Assembly (NCBI GenBank): GCA_947492185.1
Contig: CANLMR010000001.1
Coordinates: 248,001-312,000 of the forward strand
Length of the DNA stretch: 64,000 bases
Direction of reading: 5' to 3'
Source of the DNA: an uncultured Tenacibaculum sp.
GTDB taxonomy: Bacteria; Bacteroidota; Bacteroidia; Flavobacteriales; Flavobacteriaceae
Position 1 is the first letter of the stretch. Every line of letters starts with the position of its first letter. This document shows positions 42,741-52,218 of the stretch, piece by piece. Under the pieces are notes generated by a model. The model was not told the origin of the DNA, did not search any database, and saw only the letters and a program-made list of their open reading frames with translations. The position numbers and the translations under genes are program-made.

Positions 42741-44402
42741 ATGCTAAATATTAAAGATTTCTCAGTTTCTATTAAAAACAAAACCATCCTTAAAAAAGTT
42801 TCTTTTTCCATTAAACCAAACAGTGTACTTGGATTAGTTGGGGAAAGTGGAAGCGGAAAATCAATTACTTCATTAAGCATTATGGGGTTACTTCCTGAAA
42901 AAAACATAGATTTAGAAGGAACTATAGAGTTTGAAGGAGAAAACATGTTATCTTTTTCAGAAAAAGATTTATTAAAAATTAGAGGGTGTCAAATTTCAAT
43001 GATTTTTCAAGAACCTATGACATCTCTAAACCCAAGTTTAACTTGTGGTTATCAAGTGTTCGAAGTATTTAAAAATCATTCTTTTCTATCAAATTCTGAA
43101 ATAAAAAAAGAAATTATAAACTTATTTGAAAAGGTAAAATTACCTAGACCAGAAGAAATTTATAATTCATATCCTCACCAAATTAGTGGAGGGCAAAAAC
43201 AACGGGTTATGATTGCTATTGCAATTGCTTTAAAACCTAAACTTTTAATTGCAGATGAACCTACAACAGCTTTAGATGTTACTGTCCAAAAAGAAATTAT
43301 TAATCTTCTAAAAACTCTTCAACAAGAGACAAAAATGAGTGTTTTATTTATTTCTCATGATTTAAATTTAGTTCGTGAAATAGCTGATGAAGTGGTGGTA
43401 ATGAAAAATGGAAAGGTAATAGAATATGGATCTGTTTTTGATGTTTTTAAGAATTCTAAAAGTGATTATACTCGCGCGCTGATTAATTCTAAACCTAACC
43501 CAAATAAACGATTTAACCAACTACCCACTGTAGAGGATTTTATAAACGATTCTGTCGATTTTAGCCTTGAAAGCAATGAGAATAGAGAAAAATATCATCA
43601 AAAAATTTATAATAAACCTCCGCTGATAGAAATTAAAAACCTAAACAAAGAATTTGTTACAAAGCGTTTTATATTTGGTAACTCAATTAGTGTAAAAGCC
43701 GTTAATAATGTATCTTTTTCTATTTATGAAGGAGAAACACTTGGCTTGGTTGGAGAATCTGGTTGTGGAAAAACAACTTTAGGAAGAACTATTTTACACT
43801 TAGAAAAATCAACATCTGGACAAATTTTTTACAAAGGAAAAGATATTACACATCTTAAAAAAAATGAATTAAAACTACTTCGAAAAGAAATTCAAATTAT
43901 ATTTCAAGATCCTTTTTCCTCATTAAACCCAAGAATTCCCGTTGGTGAAGCAATTGTTGAACCTATGAAGGTTCATGATATTTTTTCATCTTATCAAGAG
44001 CGAAAAGAATATGTTTTAAAAATTCTCAATAAAGTAGGATTAGAAGCTGATCATTACAATCGTTTTCCGCATGAGTTTTCCGGAGGACAAAGACAACGAA
44101 TTGGAATTGCAAGAACAATTGCTTTACAACCAAAGTTTATTATTTGTGATGAATCAGTATCTGCTTTAGATGTTTCTGTACAAGCACAAGTATTAAATTT
44201 ATTAAACAAATTGAAAAAAGATTATGGCTTTACTTACCTGTTTATTTCACATGATTTATCTGTTGTAAAATATATGTCTGATAATGTAGTTGTTATGAAC
44301 AAAGGACGGCTTGAAGAAATTGGTGAAGCTGATGCATTATATTCAAATCCAAAAAGCCAATATACTAAAGCTCTAATTGATGCAATACCAAAAGAGATTT
44401 AA
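42741..44402 (+). CDS. ABC transporter ATP-binding protein, fused double domain (peptide/nickel type)
   Basis: 553 residues, two ABC domains of the Dpp/Opp/Gsi class in one chain. Domain 1: Walker A GESGSGKS, signature ISGGQKQR, Walker [13 protein letters not shown]. Domain 2: Walker [13 protein letters not shown], signature FSGGQRQR, Walker [12 protein letters not shown]. It corresponds to DppD plus DppF fused, as in YejF and GsiA. It would power a peptide-type permease, but no permease or binding protein is in the window, so its partner must be elsewhere. Divergent from the S8 protease gene. Confidence 0.9.
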   Translation: MLNIKDFSVSIKNKTILKKVSFSIKPNSVLGLVGESGSGKSITSLSIMGLLPEKNIDLEGTIEFEGENMLSFSEKDLLKIRGCQISMIFQEPMTSLNPSLTCGYQVFEVFKNHSFLSNSEIKKEIINLFEKVKLPRPEEIYNSYPHQISGGQKQRVMIAIAIALKPKLLIADEPTTALDVTVQKEIINLLKTLQQETKMSVLFISHDLNLVREIADEVVVMKNGKVIEYGSVFDVFKNSKSDYTRALINSKPNPNKRFNQLPTVEDFINDSVDFSLESNENREKYHQKIYNKPPLIEIKNLNKEFVTKRFIFGNSISVKAVNNVSFSIYEGETLGLVGESGCGKTTLGRTILHLEKSTSGQIFYKGKDITHLKKNELKLLRKEIQIIFQDPFSSLNPRIPVGEAIVEPMKVHDIFSSYQERKEYVLKILNKVGLEADHYNRFPHEFSGGQRQRIGIARTIALQPKFIICDESVSALDVSVQAQVLNLLNKLKKDYGFTYLFISHDLSVVKYMSDNVVVMNKGRLEEIGEADALYSNPKSQYTKALIDAIPKEI

Positions 44403-44462
44403 CTTTTTCATTACCCCAATTATATAGTATATTGCATCACTGAAAAACAAAAGAAAGAATTA

Positions 44463-45479
44463 ATGAAAATTATTGTTCCTATGGCTGGTGTTGGTTCTCG
44501 TTTAAGACCACACACATTAACTACTCCAAAACCTTTAACTGTTATAGCTGGTAAAACTATTGTGCAGAGACTGGTTGAAGATATTAGTAAGGTAATTGAC
44601 CAAAAAATTGAAGAAATTGCTTTTGTAATTGGTCCTGCAAAAAAAGGATTTCCATCAGACACAAAAAACAAGTTAATGGAAATTGCTAAAGGATTAGGAG
44701 CGAAAGGATCAGTATATATTCAAGAAGAAGCTTTAGGAACTGCACATGCTATTTATTGTGCTAAAGAATCATTAAGTGGACCTTGTGTAGTAGCTTATGC
44801 TGACACTTTGTTTAAAGCAGATTTTACTTTAGATACTAATGCTGATGGTGCTATTTGGGTAAAACAAGTAGAAGATCCAAGTGCTTTTGGGGTTGTGAAA
44901 TTAGAAGAGGGATTTATTACTGACTTTATTGAAAAGCCTAAAGATTTTGTTTCTGATTTAGCTATCATTGGAATTTACTATTTTAAAGACGGAAATAAAC
45001 TTAAAGAGGAAATTCAGTACTTAATTGATAATGATTTAAAAGAAAATAATGAATATCAATTAACAAATGTTTTAGAATCTTTAAAACTACAAGGTGCTAA
45101 ATTTATACCCGGAAAAGTGAATGCTTGGATGGATTGTGGTAAAAAGGATCCAACAGTAGACACAAACAAACAGGTGCTTGGTTTTGAGGCAGCAGATGGA
45201 AATGATTTAGTTTCTGATGATGTCGTATTAGAAAATTCAGAAATTATTCAACCTTGCTATATTGGTGAAAATGTAGTTATAAAAAATTCAAAAATAGGCC
45301 CTTTTGTGTCTATTGGTGAAAATAGCGTCATAGAAAACGTAACGATTACCAACTCATTAATTCAAACTAATGTAGAAATTAGTAATGCTAAATTTGACAA
45401 TGCTATGATTGGTAATTTTGCAAAATACAACGGAGAGTTTACATCAATTAGTATCGGTGATTATACAGAACTTATATAA
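44463..45479 (+). CDS. Sugar-phosphate nucleotidyltransferase with left-handed beta-helix tail
   Basis: 338 residues. The NTP-binding start IVPMAGVGSRLRPHTL with TPKPL, the Asp in YADTLF and the catalytic-pocket ITDFIEKPKDF identify a sugar nucleotidyltransferase of the RmlA/GalU-like fold. The C-terminal region (about 245-338) has hexapeptide-like repeats (CYIGENVVIKNSKIGPFVSI, SVIENVTITNSLI), so it is related to GlmU/mannose-1-P guanylyltransferase-like proteins. The sugar is unknown. It probably serves envelope polysaccharide synthesis: the genes downstream are cell-envelope genes (TPR, DUF4292, EnvC-like). Confidence 0.87.
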   Translation: MKIIVPMAGVGSRLRPHTLTTPKPLTVIAGKTIVQRLVEDISKVIDQKIEEIAFVIGPAKKGFPSDTKNKLMEIAKGLGAKGSVYIQEEALGTAHAIYCAKESLSGPCVVAYADTLFKADFTLDTNADGAIWVKQVEDPSAFGVVKLEEGFITDFIEKPKDFVSDLAIIGIYYFKDGNKLKEEIQYLIDNDLKENNEYQLTNVLESLKLQGAKFIPGKVNAWMDCGKKDPTVDTNKQVLGFEAADGNDLVSDDVVLENSEIIQPCYIGENVVIKNSKIGPFVSIGENSVIENVTITNSLIQTNVEISNAKFDNAMIGNFAKYNGEFTSISIGDYTELI

Positions 45480-46434
45480 CATAAAAAACTATTTAAAAAT
45501 AAACACTAATGTTTTTAATTGGTGTTTATTGTTGTTTTTTATTACACAATATTCTTTTGGTCAAGATAGTATCGTTTTAGAATCGAGTATAAGCGAAAAA
45601 AAGATGATCAAATTTGAAGAACATTTCTTTGAAGCGATTACTCAAAAGGCTATTGATAATTATGAAAGTGCTATTAATAATTTAGAGGAGTGTAATACAA
45701 TATTACCTAAAAACAAAGCTGTTTTATTCGAATTGTCAAAAAATTATTACTATCTCAATAAACTCCCAGAAGCTTTAATTTATGGTAATGAAGCATTAGA
45801 TTTAGATAAGAATAATTTGTGGATATTAGAGCACTTGGTTAAAGTGCACAAAAAGAACAGAAATTTTGATGATGCAATTATTCTTCAACAAAAAATAGCC
45901 GAAAAACATCCTAAGAAAAAAAGAGCTTTAGTTTTTCTATACTTACAGAATAATAATCGAGATGCTGCTATTAAAATATTGAATCAACTAGCTGAAGCAA
46001 AAATGTTAGATTCTAGATTGCGTTCACTAAGAAAAAGCATGTTTTTGGTAGTTAAAAAACAACCTAAACCATCTTTAAAAAAGGAAAGTAACGAAAAGCA
46101 AGATTTAAAAATTCTTTTTGAAAAAGAAAAGTCTTTTCCTATTCTAGCTAATTTACTTTCAGAACTTGACAAGGAAAACAGTAAGCTTTTATTAAACTAT
46201 AGTGAACGTGGTATGTCTTTATTTCCTGCACAACCTATAGTGTATTTAATGAACGGAAAAGCGTTAAATAAAAGCAAACAGTTTAAAAAAGCTATTGAAA
46301 GTTTACAAAATGGTATTGATTTTGTGATTGATGATAAATCATTAGAAAACCGTTTTTATACTGAACTTATAAAAGCTTATAAAGCTTTGGGTGATGCTAA
46401 GAACGTAGATAAATATCAAAAAAAACGTAAATAA
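45409..46434 (+). CDS. TPR-repeat protein, probably exported (start uncertain)
   Basis: Tetratricopeptide-like repeats cover most of the protein (about 65-330; e.g. AIDNYESAINNLEECNTILP, PEALIYGNEALDLDKNNLWI). A signal-like core CLLLFFITQYSFGQ precedes them. The only upstream in-frame ATG is at 45409, inside the previous gene, giving a 38-residue tail before the signal core. A start at the ATA codon at 45481, 1 nt after the previous stop codon, would give a normal signal peptide, but ATA is a very rare initiator. In Flavobacteriia this TPR gene usually sits between the nucleotidyltransferase and DUF4292. Function unknown; envelope assembly is likely from context. Confidence 0.8.
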   Translation: MVILQNTTESLHQLVSVIIQNLYNIKNYLKINTNVFNWCLLLFFITQYSFGQDSIVLESSISEKKMIKFEEHFFEAITQKAIDNYESAINNLEECNTILPKNKAVLFELSKNYYYLNKLPEALIYGNEALDLDKNNLWILEHLVKVHKKNRNFDDAIILQQKIAEKHPKKKRALVFLYLQNNNRDAAIKILNQLAEAKMLDSRLRSLRKSMFLVVKKQPKPSLKKESNEKQDLKILFEKEKSFPILANLLSELDKENSKLLLNYSERGMSLFPAQPIVYLMNGKALNKSKQFKKAIESLQNGIDFVIDDKSLENRFYTELIKAYKALGDAKNVDKYQKKRK

Positions 46435-46437
46435 TAC

Positions 46438-47205
46438 ATGAAATTATATCGTTATCTCTTAGTTGGATTACTTGTTTTTGGTTCTTGTAAATCTTCAAAA
46501 AAAGTTACTGAAAACACTGGGGTTGTTAAGGAAATGTCTTCTAAAAAAATCGTTAGAAAACATAACAATATTGAATTTCCTAAAACAGTAGACGCCAAAC
46601 TAAAAGTAAATTATAAAGACACTAAAGAAGATCTAGGTTTTTCAGTAAAAATGAAAATGGTAAAAGATGAAGTAATTTGGTTAAAAGGAACTAAAATTAT
46701 TACCATTTTTAAAGTGAAAATTACTCCTAAAAAAGTGAGCTTTTATTCACCTTACAAGAGAAATTATTTCGAAGGTGATTTTTCTATGTTGAAAAAATTA
46801 TTAGGTGTAGATATTAACTTTACACAATTACAAAACTTATTGATAGGACAAGCTATTTACAATTTAAAAAAGAATAAGCAAGAAGTAGAAATTGTGGAAA
46901 AATCTTATAAACTTTATCCAAAAGACCAACTAACACTTTTTGATATTTTTTATCATATTAATCCTGCTAGCTTTAAAATTGAAAAGCAATACGTTATAAA
47001 CTCAATTAAAAATCAAAGATTAGATGTTTTTTACCCAAGTTATATAGCAAAAAACTCCTACTTATTTCCAGAAAAAATACAGATTAGGGCCAAAGAAAAA
47101 AATAAATTCACTAATATTGATTTAAACTTGCGTTCAGTTGAGTTTGATAAAGAGTTAGTTATGCCGTTTAAGATTCCTTCAGGATATAAAGAAATTAAAC
47201 TATAG
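46438..47205 (+). CDS. DUF4292-type lipoprotein
   Basis: 255 residues, lipoprotein signal with lipobox FGSC (Cys17). The pattern (KLKVNYKDTKEDLGFSVKMK, DEVIWLKGTKIITIFKVKIT, LGVDINFTQLQNLLIGQ, PKKVSFYSPYKRNYFEG) is that of DUF4292, a LolA/LolB-like envelope lipoprotein family placed upstream of EnvC in Flavobacteriia. Its stop TAG shares the G with the GTG start of the next gene. It probably binds a lipidic or envelope partner (inference). Confidence 0.85.
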   Translation: MKLYRYLLVGLLVFGSCKSSKKVTENTGVVKEMSSKKIVRKHNNIEFPKTVDAKLKVNYKDTKEDLGFSVKMKMVKDEVIWLKGTKIITIFKVKITPKKVSFYSPYKRNYFEGDFSMLKKLLGVDINFTQLQNLLIGQAIYNLKKNKQEVEIVEKSYKLYPKDQLTLFDIFYHINPASFKIEKQYVINSIKNQRLDVFYPSYIAKNSYLFPEKIQIRAKEKNKFTNIDLNLRSVEFDKELVMPFKIPSGYKEIKL

Positions 47206-48413
47206 TGAAACGTCTTTTATATATATCTTTTTTTAGTTTTCTCTTTTTAGGAGTGTCATTACAAGGGCAATCAAGAAAAGACCTCGAAAAACGCCGTAAA
47301 AAGCTTAATAAAGAAATCAAAAAGATTAACAATTTGCTTTTTGAAACCAAAAAAGAAAAAACAGATGCTTTAGACGATTTAAAAGATTTAAGTCAAAAGA
47401 TTACTGTTAGAGAGCGACTCATTGAAACTATTGAATTAGAAACTGAAGAGCTTAATAAAGAAATTGCTCAAAACGAAAAAAAAATTACCGCAAACAACTT
47501 GGAGTTGACCAATTTAAAAGACGATTATGCTGCTATGGTTTTTAAATCTTATAAAAGCAAGTCACAACAAAGTAAAACTATGTTTTTACTATCTTCTGAA
47601 AACTTCCTACAAGCATATAAACGAATCAAATATATTGAACAATACAAAAGCTTTAGAAAGAAACAAGGTGAACGTGTTATTGAAAAAACTAAAGAGATTA
47701 AACGGTTAAATGATTCTTTAAATCAAAAGAAAAATCAAAAGAAAGTTTTAATAAACACTGAAAAGAATCAAAAGAAAAAAATTGAAAATGAAAAGGATCA
47801 ACAAGAAACACTTGTTACCAAAATAAAAACCCAAGAAGGTAAATATAAAAAACAGCTTCAAAAGAAAATAAGAGAAGAAAAAGCAGTTGCTAAAAAGATC
47901 GATAAAGCCATTAGAGCTGCTATTGCTAAAGCCAATAAAGGAAAGAAAGGAAATGTAAAAAAAGGAGAGCTTTTATTGAGTAAAGCTGAAAAAGCTTTGA
48001 AAGTTAACTTTGAGCAAAATAAGGGGAATTTACCTTGGCCATTAGATGGTATTGTTACACGTAAATTTGGTGTTCAACCTCACCCTACTTTTAAATCAAT
48101 AACAATTAATAGCACTGGACTACATATTAGAGGAAAGCAAGGTGATGTTGCTAAAAGTATTTTTAATGGTAAAGTGTTAAATATTACCAAATCTGAAAAA
48201 GGAACAAGAAGTGTAATGGTTCAGCATGGAGATTATATTACTACTTATTCTAATTTAAGAGAGGTTTATGTTAAAAAAGGACAGACTGTGAAAACAGGTG
48301 ATTCTGTAGGTAAAATTTTTACGGATAGAATTACTGGTAAAACCGATCTTGTTTTTGTACTTTTCAAAAACACTAATCGATTAAATCCTTCAGATTGGAT
48401 AAGAGCAAACTAA
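47205..48413 (+). CDS. EnvC-like murein hydrolase activator (coiled coil plus degenerate LytM)
   Basis: 402 residues. A GTG start at 47205 overlaps the previous stop (TAGTG). A signal peptide (about 1-22, ending LQGQ) is followed by a long coiled coil (about 24-260) and a C-terminal LytM/M23 domain (about 275-402, starting NLPWPLDGIVTRKFG). The zinc ligands of active M23 enzymes are largely missing: GLHIRG instead of a catalytic GVDI-type motif, HGDYITTYSNL in place of the usual HL pair, and LVFVLF where HFE would be. This is the state seen in EnvC, which activates amidases rather than cutting peptidoglycan itself. Part of the envelope cluster. Confidence 0.85.
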   Translation: MKRLLYISFFSFLFLGVSLQGQSRKDLEKRRKKLNKEIKKINNLLFETKKEKTDALDDLKDLSQKITVRERLIETIELETEELNKEIAQNEKKITANNLELTNLKDDYAAMVFKSYKSKSQQSKTMFLLSSENFLQAYKRIKYIEQYKSFRKKQGERVIEKTKEIKRLNDSLNQKKNQKKVLINTEKNQKKKIENEKDQQETLVTKIKTQEGKYKKQLQKKIREEKAVAKKIDKAIRAAIAKANKGKKGNVKKGELLLSKAEKALKVNFEQNKGNLPWPLDGIVTRKFGVQPHPTFKSITINSTGLHIRGKQGDVAKSIFNGKVLNITKSEKGTRSVMVQHGDYITTYSNLREVYVKKGQTVKTGDSVGKIFTDRITGKTDLVFVLFKNTNRLNPSDWIRAN

Positions 48414-49472
48414 ATGAATAAAGCATCTAACTTTATTATTGTAACTATAGCAATAATAACCGTACTTGTTATTGGAAAAGGAATTTTAATTCCCTTTATT
48501 TTTGCCCTTATTTTTTGGTTTTTTACTCGTGAAATTCGAAAAGCCATCTACAAAATTCCTTTTGCAGAAAAATTTATTCCTAAATGGTTAAGTAATATTA
48601 TCGTGTTTACACTTATCATCTTAGTTTTTGGTTTCGTTTCTGAAATTATTACCAACAGTGTAACAGATGTTACCAACTCTTACGATAAATACGAACCTAA
48701 TGTTGAGAAAATAATTACCGATTTAGGTAATTATTTAAATGTCGATATTATGACCTCTATAAAATCTGTAGTTGGTGATTTTAATTATGGTTCAGTTTTA
48801 GGAGATATTGCTAATGGTGTAAGTGGTTTATTAGGAGATACATTTATGATTATCATCTACGCTTTATTCTTGTTTTTAGAAGAAAAAAGTTTTACCAAAA
48901 AACTTTTCATGATTTTAACCAACGGAAATAATTACGAGAGTGTTAAGTCAATGATTGATAAAATTGAAGATTCTATTTCAAACTACATACGTCTAAAAAC
49001 ATACGTTAGTTTACTAACCGGAACACTAAGTTACTTTGTCCTTCTTTTTGTAGGAATTGATAGCGCGCCTTTCTGGGCATTTCTCATTTTTCTATTGAAT
49101 TATATTCCAACGGTTGGTTCTTTAGTAGGAACTCTTTTTCCTGCTATTTTTAGTTTACTTCAATTCGGTGAGTTTACACCGTTTTTAATTATTGCTATTG
49201 CAGTTGGTGCTATTCAAGTTGTTGTAGGTAATATTATCGAGCCCCGTTTATTCGGAAAATCATTAAACTTAAGTCCATTAGTTACCATTCTTTCCTTAGC
49301 TGTATGGGGGAAAATATGGGGAATTACAGGAATGGTACTTTCTGTACCAATTACGGTAATAATGATAATCGTCTTTTCTCAATTTGAAAAAACAAGACCT
49401 ATTGCAATAATGTTATCTGAAAATGGTGAAATAGACAAAATAAGCCGTTCTAACCAACAAACAAAGCCTTAA
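48414..49472 (+). CDS. AI-2E family permease (PerM/TqsA-like)
   Basis: 352 residues with about seven to eight transmembrane helices: a helical hairpin at the start (IIVTIAIITVLVIGKGILIPF), FTLIILVFGFVSEII, an amphipathic region, LFLFLEEKSFTKKLF, and three long helices near 190-330 including FLIFLLNYIPTVGSLVGTLF. The family includes AI-2 exporters and sodium/proton antiporters; the substrate is unknown. It starts immediately after EnvC (start codon 1 bp after the stop) and its 3' end overlaps the convergent thioesterase by 23 bp. Confidence 0.87.
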   Translation: MNKASNFIIVTIAIITVLVIGKGILIPFIFALIFWFFTREIRKAIYKIPFAEKFIPKWLSNIIVFTLIILVFGFVSEIITNSVTDVTNSYDKYEPNVEKIITDLGNYLNVDIMTSIKSVVGDFNYGSVLGDIANGVSGLLGDTFMIIIYALFLFLEEKSFTKKLFMILTNGNNYESVKSMIDKIEDSISNYIRLKTYVSLLTGTLSYFVLLFVGIDSAPFWAFLIFLLNYIPTVGSLVGTLFPAIFSLLQFGEFTPFLIIAIAVGAIQVVVGNIIEPRLFGKSLNLSPLVTILSLAVWGKIWGITGMVLSVPITVIMIIVFSQFEKTRPIAIMLSENGEIDKISRSNQQTKP

Positions 49473-49977
49473 GCTCTGTAGCTTCGTTTGGCTTCATTTT
49501 CCCTGCTAAAATTAAACTTAATTGCTTTCTGCGAAGTGCTCCATCATAACGTTCCTTTTCTAAATCAGTTTCAGGATCTATTTGTGGAATCGGTACAGGT
49601 TTACCTGTTTCATCTACGGCAACAAACGTGTAAATTCCTTCATTTACTTTTGTTTTTTCCCCAGATTGACGATCTTCAATCCAAACATCAACAAATACTT
49701 CCATTGATGAAGTAAAAGCCCTAGAGACTTTTGCTTCAACTGTAACCACACTTCCTACTGGAACCGATTTTGTAAACGCAACATGATTTACAGATGCAGT
49801 AACTACGATTCGTCTAGAATGTCTCCTAGCTGCAATACTACATGCTCTATCCATTCTAGCCAATAACTCTCCTCCAAAAAGATTGTCTAAATAGTTTGTT
49901 TCTCCTGGTAAAACTAAATCGGTAAGTATAGTTAATGATTCTTTAGGATACTTTGCTCTCATCAATAATAATTTCAA
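49450..49977 (-). CDS. Acyl-CoA thioesterase, hotdog fold (YciA/BFIT-like)
   Basis: 175 residues: hotdog-fold thioesterase with GETNYLDNLFGGELLARMD (active-site region), AARRHSRRIVVTASVNHVAF and EAKVSRAFTSSMEVFVDVW. Members hydrolyse acyl-CoA to free acid and CoA. An alternative start at Met6 (49962) is possible; both fit the -7 element at 49991. The 3' end overlaps the permease gene by 23 bp in tail-to-tail orientation. Confidence 0.87.
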   Translation of the reverse strand: MKLLLMRAKYPKESLTILTDLVLPGETNYLDNLFGGELLARMDRACSIAARRHSRRIVVTASVNHVAFTKSVPVGSVVTVEAKVSRAFTSSMEVFVDVWIEDRQSGEKTKVNEGIYTFVAVDETGKPVPIPQIDPETDLEKERYDGALRRKQLSLILAGKMKPNEATELKALFVG

Positions 49978-49990
49978 TAATTACTTTCGG

Positions 49991-49998
49991 CAAAGATA
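49991..49998 (-). promoter_or_regulatory. Promoter -7 element of the thioesterase gene
   Basis: On the minus strand TATCTTTG, a perfect TAnnTTTG match, 13 nt before the ATG at 49977. Confidence 0.55.
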
Positions 49999-50051
49999 TA
50001 CAATGCTCCTTAAAGAGTTAATAAGTTAGTCTAATAAATAAAAAGGAAGTG

Positions 50052-50987
50052 TTAGTCTTCTTGAACTAATATCCAAGCATCAAAGGAAACTTTGTTTCTT
50101 ATTACTTCGATGTCTTTATCAGCAGCTTCTTTATTAGGATAACTTCCTACTGAAACTTGAGTTAATCCCCATTCATTTTTACCAAGGATTTTAGCATCAT
50201 TATATCCCTTAGCTTTTAATTGCTTAATTTTTCTTTCAGCATTCTTTTCTAGCTGAAAAGCACCAGCAATAATATGAATTAGGTTGTTTTCTTTAGCTAC
50301 ATTAAGACTAACCGTAGGTAATTGATCGTCAATAATAAAAGTTGCTTTTTGAATTTTTTGCTCGATAGCATTTTGCTCTTTTGCAAATTCTTGAAGCTTG
50401 TTGTTATTGTTGTATTTGTTAACTCCAATAAATCCAGCAACTAAAATAGCAGCTCCTGCAGCATATCTTAAGAAATTACCAGCTCCTAAAACTTGTTCTT
50501 TATCTTCCTCTTTTTTAACATTAATAGTAGGAATTAATTCTTTAACCGTGGTATCTGTAGTTAAAGTATCTTCTTGAACCACTTTAGTAATATCAGAAAC
50601 TGCTGTAAATCCAAAAGAATTCAAATCAAAATTTACCTTTCCGTTAGGTTCAAAGTTTAGTTGATTTTCGGCATTAGGAGTTAACGTACCTAATCCGTCA
50701 ATTAATAGTGGTTGAGCCTCTAAATGATGTTTCCACTCGGCAACAACTTTAGCTACTTTTTCATTTGCTTCGTTAAATGATATTTTTTCAATTGAAGCTA
50801 CATGATTTACAAATAAGCCATCATTATGGTTTAATTGTGCATTAAATGAAACTCTTTTAGAAGGAGGATAAATAGTATTCCCTTCAATAGTCGCACCTAT
50901 TTTGTTGGTAATAAAACCTCCAAAACCCGGAACTATCACACAATCATAACGATATAATAAATCTTGTATATAGCTTTTCAATATCAT
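50052..50987 (-). CDS. HU/CCDC81-like and SPOR-domain protein
   Basis: 311 residues from the ATG at 50987. N-terminal HU-like (CCDC81-type) domain (about 1-115: YIQDLLYRYDCVIVPGFGGF, HNDGLFVNHVASIE, LIDGLGTLTPN), a single transmembrane helix near 185 (YAAGAAILVAGFIGV) and a C-terminal SPOR domain (about 235-311: LIHIIAGAFQLEKNAER, LTQVSVGSYPNKEAAD). SPOR binds denuded glycan strands at the septum, so this is a cell-division-associated envelope protein. A longer frame to 51050 was rejected since the promoter lies inside it. Confidence 0.87.
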   Translation of the reverse strand: MILKSYIQDLLYRYDCVIVPGFGGFITNKIGATIEGNTIYPPSKRVSFNAQLNHNDGLFVNHVASIEKISFNEANEKVAKVVAEWKHHLEAQPLLIDGLGTLTPNAENQLNFEPNGKVNFDLNSFGFTAVSDITKVVQEDTLTTDTTVKELIPTINVKKEEDKEQVLGAGNFLRYAAGAAILVAGFIGVNKYNNNNKLQEFAKEQNAIEQKIQKATFIIDDQLPTVSLNVAKENNLIHIIAGAFQLEKNAERKIKQLKAKGYNDAKILGKNEWGLTQVSVGSYPNKEAADKDIEVIRNKVSFDAWILVQED

Positions 50988-50992
50988 AATTA

Positions 50993-51023
50993 CAAAGTTA
51001 GCTTTTTTTGTTTGGTTTTTCAA
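50993..51023 (-). promoter_or_regulatory. Promoter of the SPOR protein gene (TTG-N20-TAACTTTG)
   Basis: On the minus strand TTG (51021-51023), 20 nt, then TAACTTTG (51000-50993). The transcription start would fall within a few bases of the ATG at 50987, giving a leaderless or almost leaderless mRNA. Confidence 0.7.
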
Positions 51024-51086
51024 AAAACAACTATCTAAATTATCAAACAAAAAAGTTGTATTTTCGTTATGCTATTAAAAAAGAAC

Positions 51087-52184
51087 ATGCTAGAAGAAGA
51101 ATTATTTGCAGTACTAAAACTGCAAGCTACACCTAATGTGGGTGATATTACTGCTAAAAAATTAATTCGTGTTATTGGATCTGCTCAACAGGTTTTTAAA
51201 GAGAAAAAATCATCTCTTTTAAAAATTGATGGAATCGGAGAATTTGTTGTACAACAACTTCAAAAACTCGAGGTTTTACAACAAGTTGAATATGAAATGA
51301 GTTACATTCAAAAGAGAAATATTAAACACACATATTTCCTTGAAGAAGGTTATCCTAGTAGATTAAAACATTGTGTTGATGGACCATTATTACTATTTCA
51401 TGATGGGAATTTGAATTGGAATCAGGAGAGAATTATATCAATTGTTGGTACAAGAAATTTAACCAACTATGGTCGATCTTTTTGTAATGAGTTAGTTGAA
51501 CATTTAGCTCCATATAACCCAATAATTGTAAGTGGTTTTGCATATGGAACTGATATCTGTGCGCATAAAGCTGCAATTGAAAACAATTTACAAACCTTCG
51601 CTGTTTTGGCTCATGGATTAGATAATTTGTATCCAAAAGCTCACAAGAAATACATGCGAAGTGTTATGGAAAACGGCGGGTTTATAACAGAGTTTTGGCA
51701 TGATGAAAAACCGTTTCGAGAAAATTTCTTAAAACGAAATCGCATTGTTGCTGGTATTTCTCAAGCCACAATTATTATCGAATCTGCTGAAAAAGGAGGC
51801 TCTTTGGTTACTGCTGATATTGCTAACTCATACAATAGAGATGTTTTTGCTTTATCTGGTAGATTTGATGATAGCTACAGCAAAGGTTGTAATAATTTAA
51901 TTAAAAACAACCAAGCCCATTTACTGAGTTCTCCGGATGATATTGTGAAAATGCTGAACTGGGATGTTCCGAAAAAACGAGAAACTATTCAGCCTAAATT
52001 GTTTATTGATTTAAACATAGAAGAGCAAAAAATTCATGACTATCTGCAAATTAACGGAAAGCAATTGTTAGATGTAATTGCTATAGATTGTGAAATTCCT
52101 GTTTACAAATTATCATCAGTTTTAATTCAAATGGAACTCAAAGGTGCCGTGAAAGCTCTACCAGGAAAAATGTTTGAGATTTAG
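51087..52184 (+). CDS. dprA: DNA-processing protein DprA
   Basis: 366 residues from ATG 51087 (an in-frame ATG at 51069 is also possible). DprA loads RecA on incoming single-stranded DNA in natural transformation. N-terminal HhH-like domain (NVGDITAKKL, KIDGIGEFVVQQ), Rossmann-fold core with SIVGTRNLTNYGR, IIVSGFAYGTDICAHKAA, FLKRNRIVAGIS and SAEKGGSLVTADIA, and a C-terminal winged-helix-like domain (about 300-366). Divergent from the SPOR gene across a short spacer. Confidence 0.93.
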   Translation: MLEEELFAVLKLQATPNVGDITAKKLIRVIGSAQQVFKEKKSSLLKIDGIGEFVVQQLQKLEVLQQVEYEMSYIQKRNIKHTYFLEEGYPSRLKHCVDGPLLLFHDGNLNWNQERIISIVGTRNLTNYGRSFCNELVEHLAPYNPIIVSGFAYGTDICAHKAAIENNLQTFAVLAHGLDNLYPKAHKKYMRSVMENGGFITEFWHDEKPFRENFLKRNRIVAGISQATIIIESAEKGGSLVTADIANSYNRDVFALSGRFDDSYSKGCNNLIKNNQAHLLSSPDDIVKMLNWDVPKKRETIQPKLFIDLNIEEQKIHDYLQINGKQLLDVIAIDCEIPVYKLSSVLIQMELKGAVKALPGKMFEI

Positions 52185-52218
52185 TGTAAAAGCTTATTTT
52201 TGAAGAAAAGATCCATTC

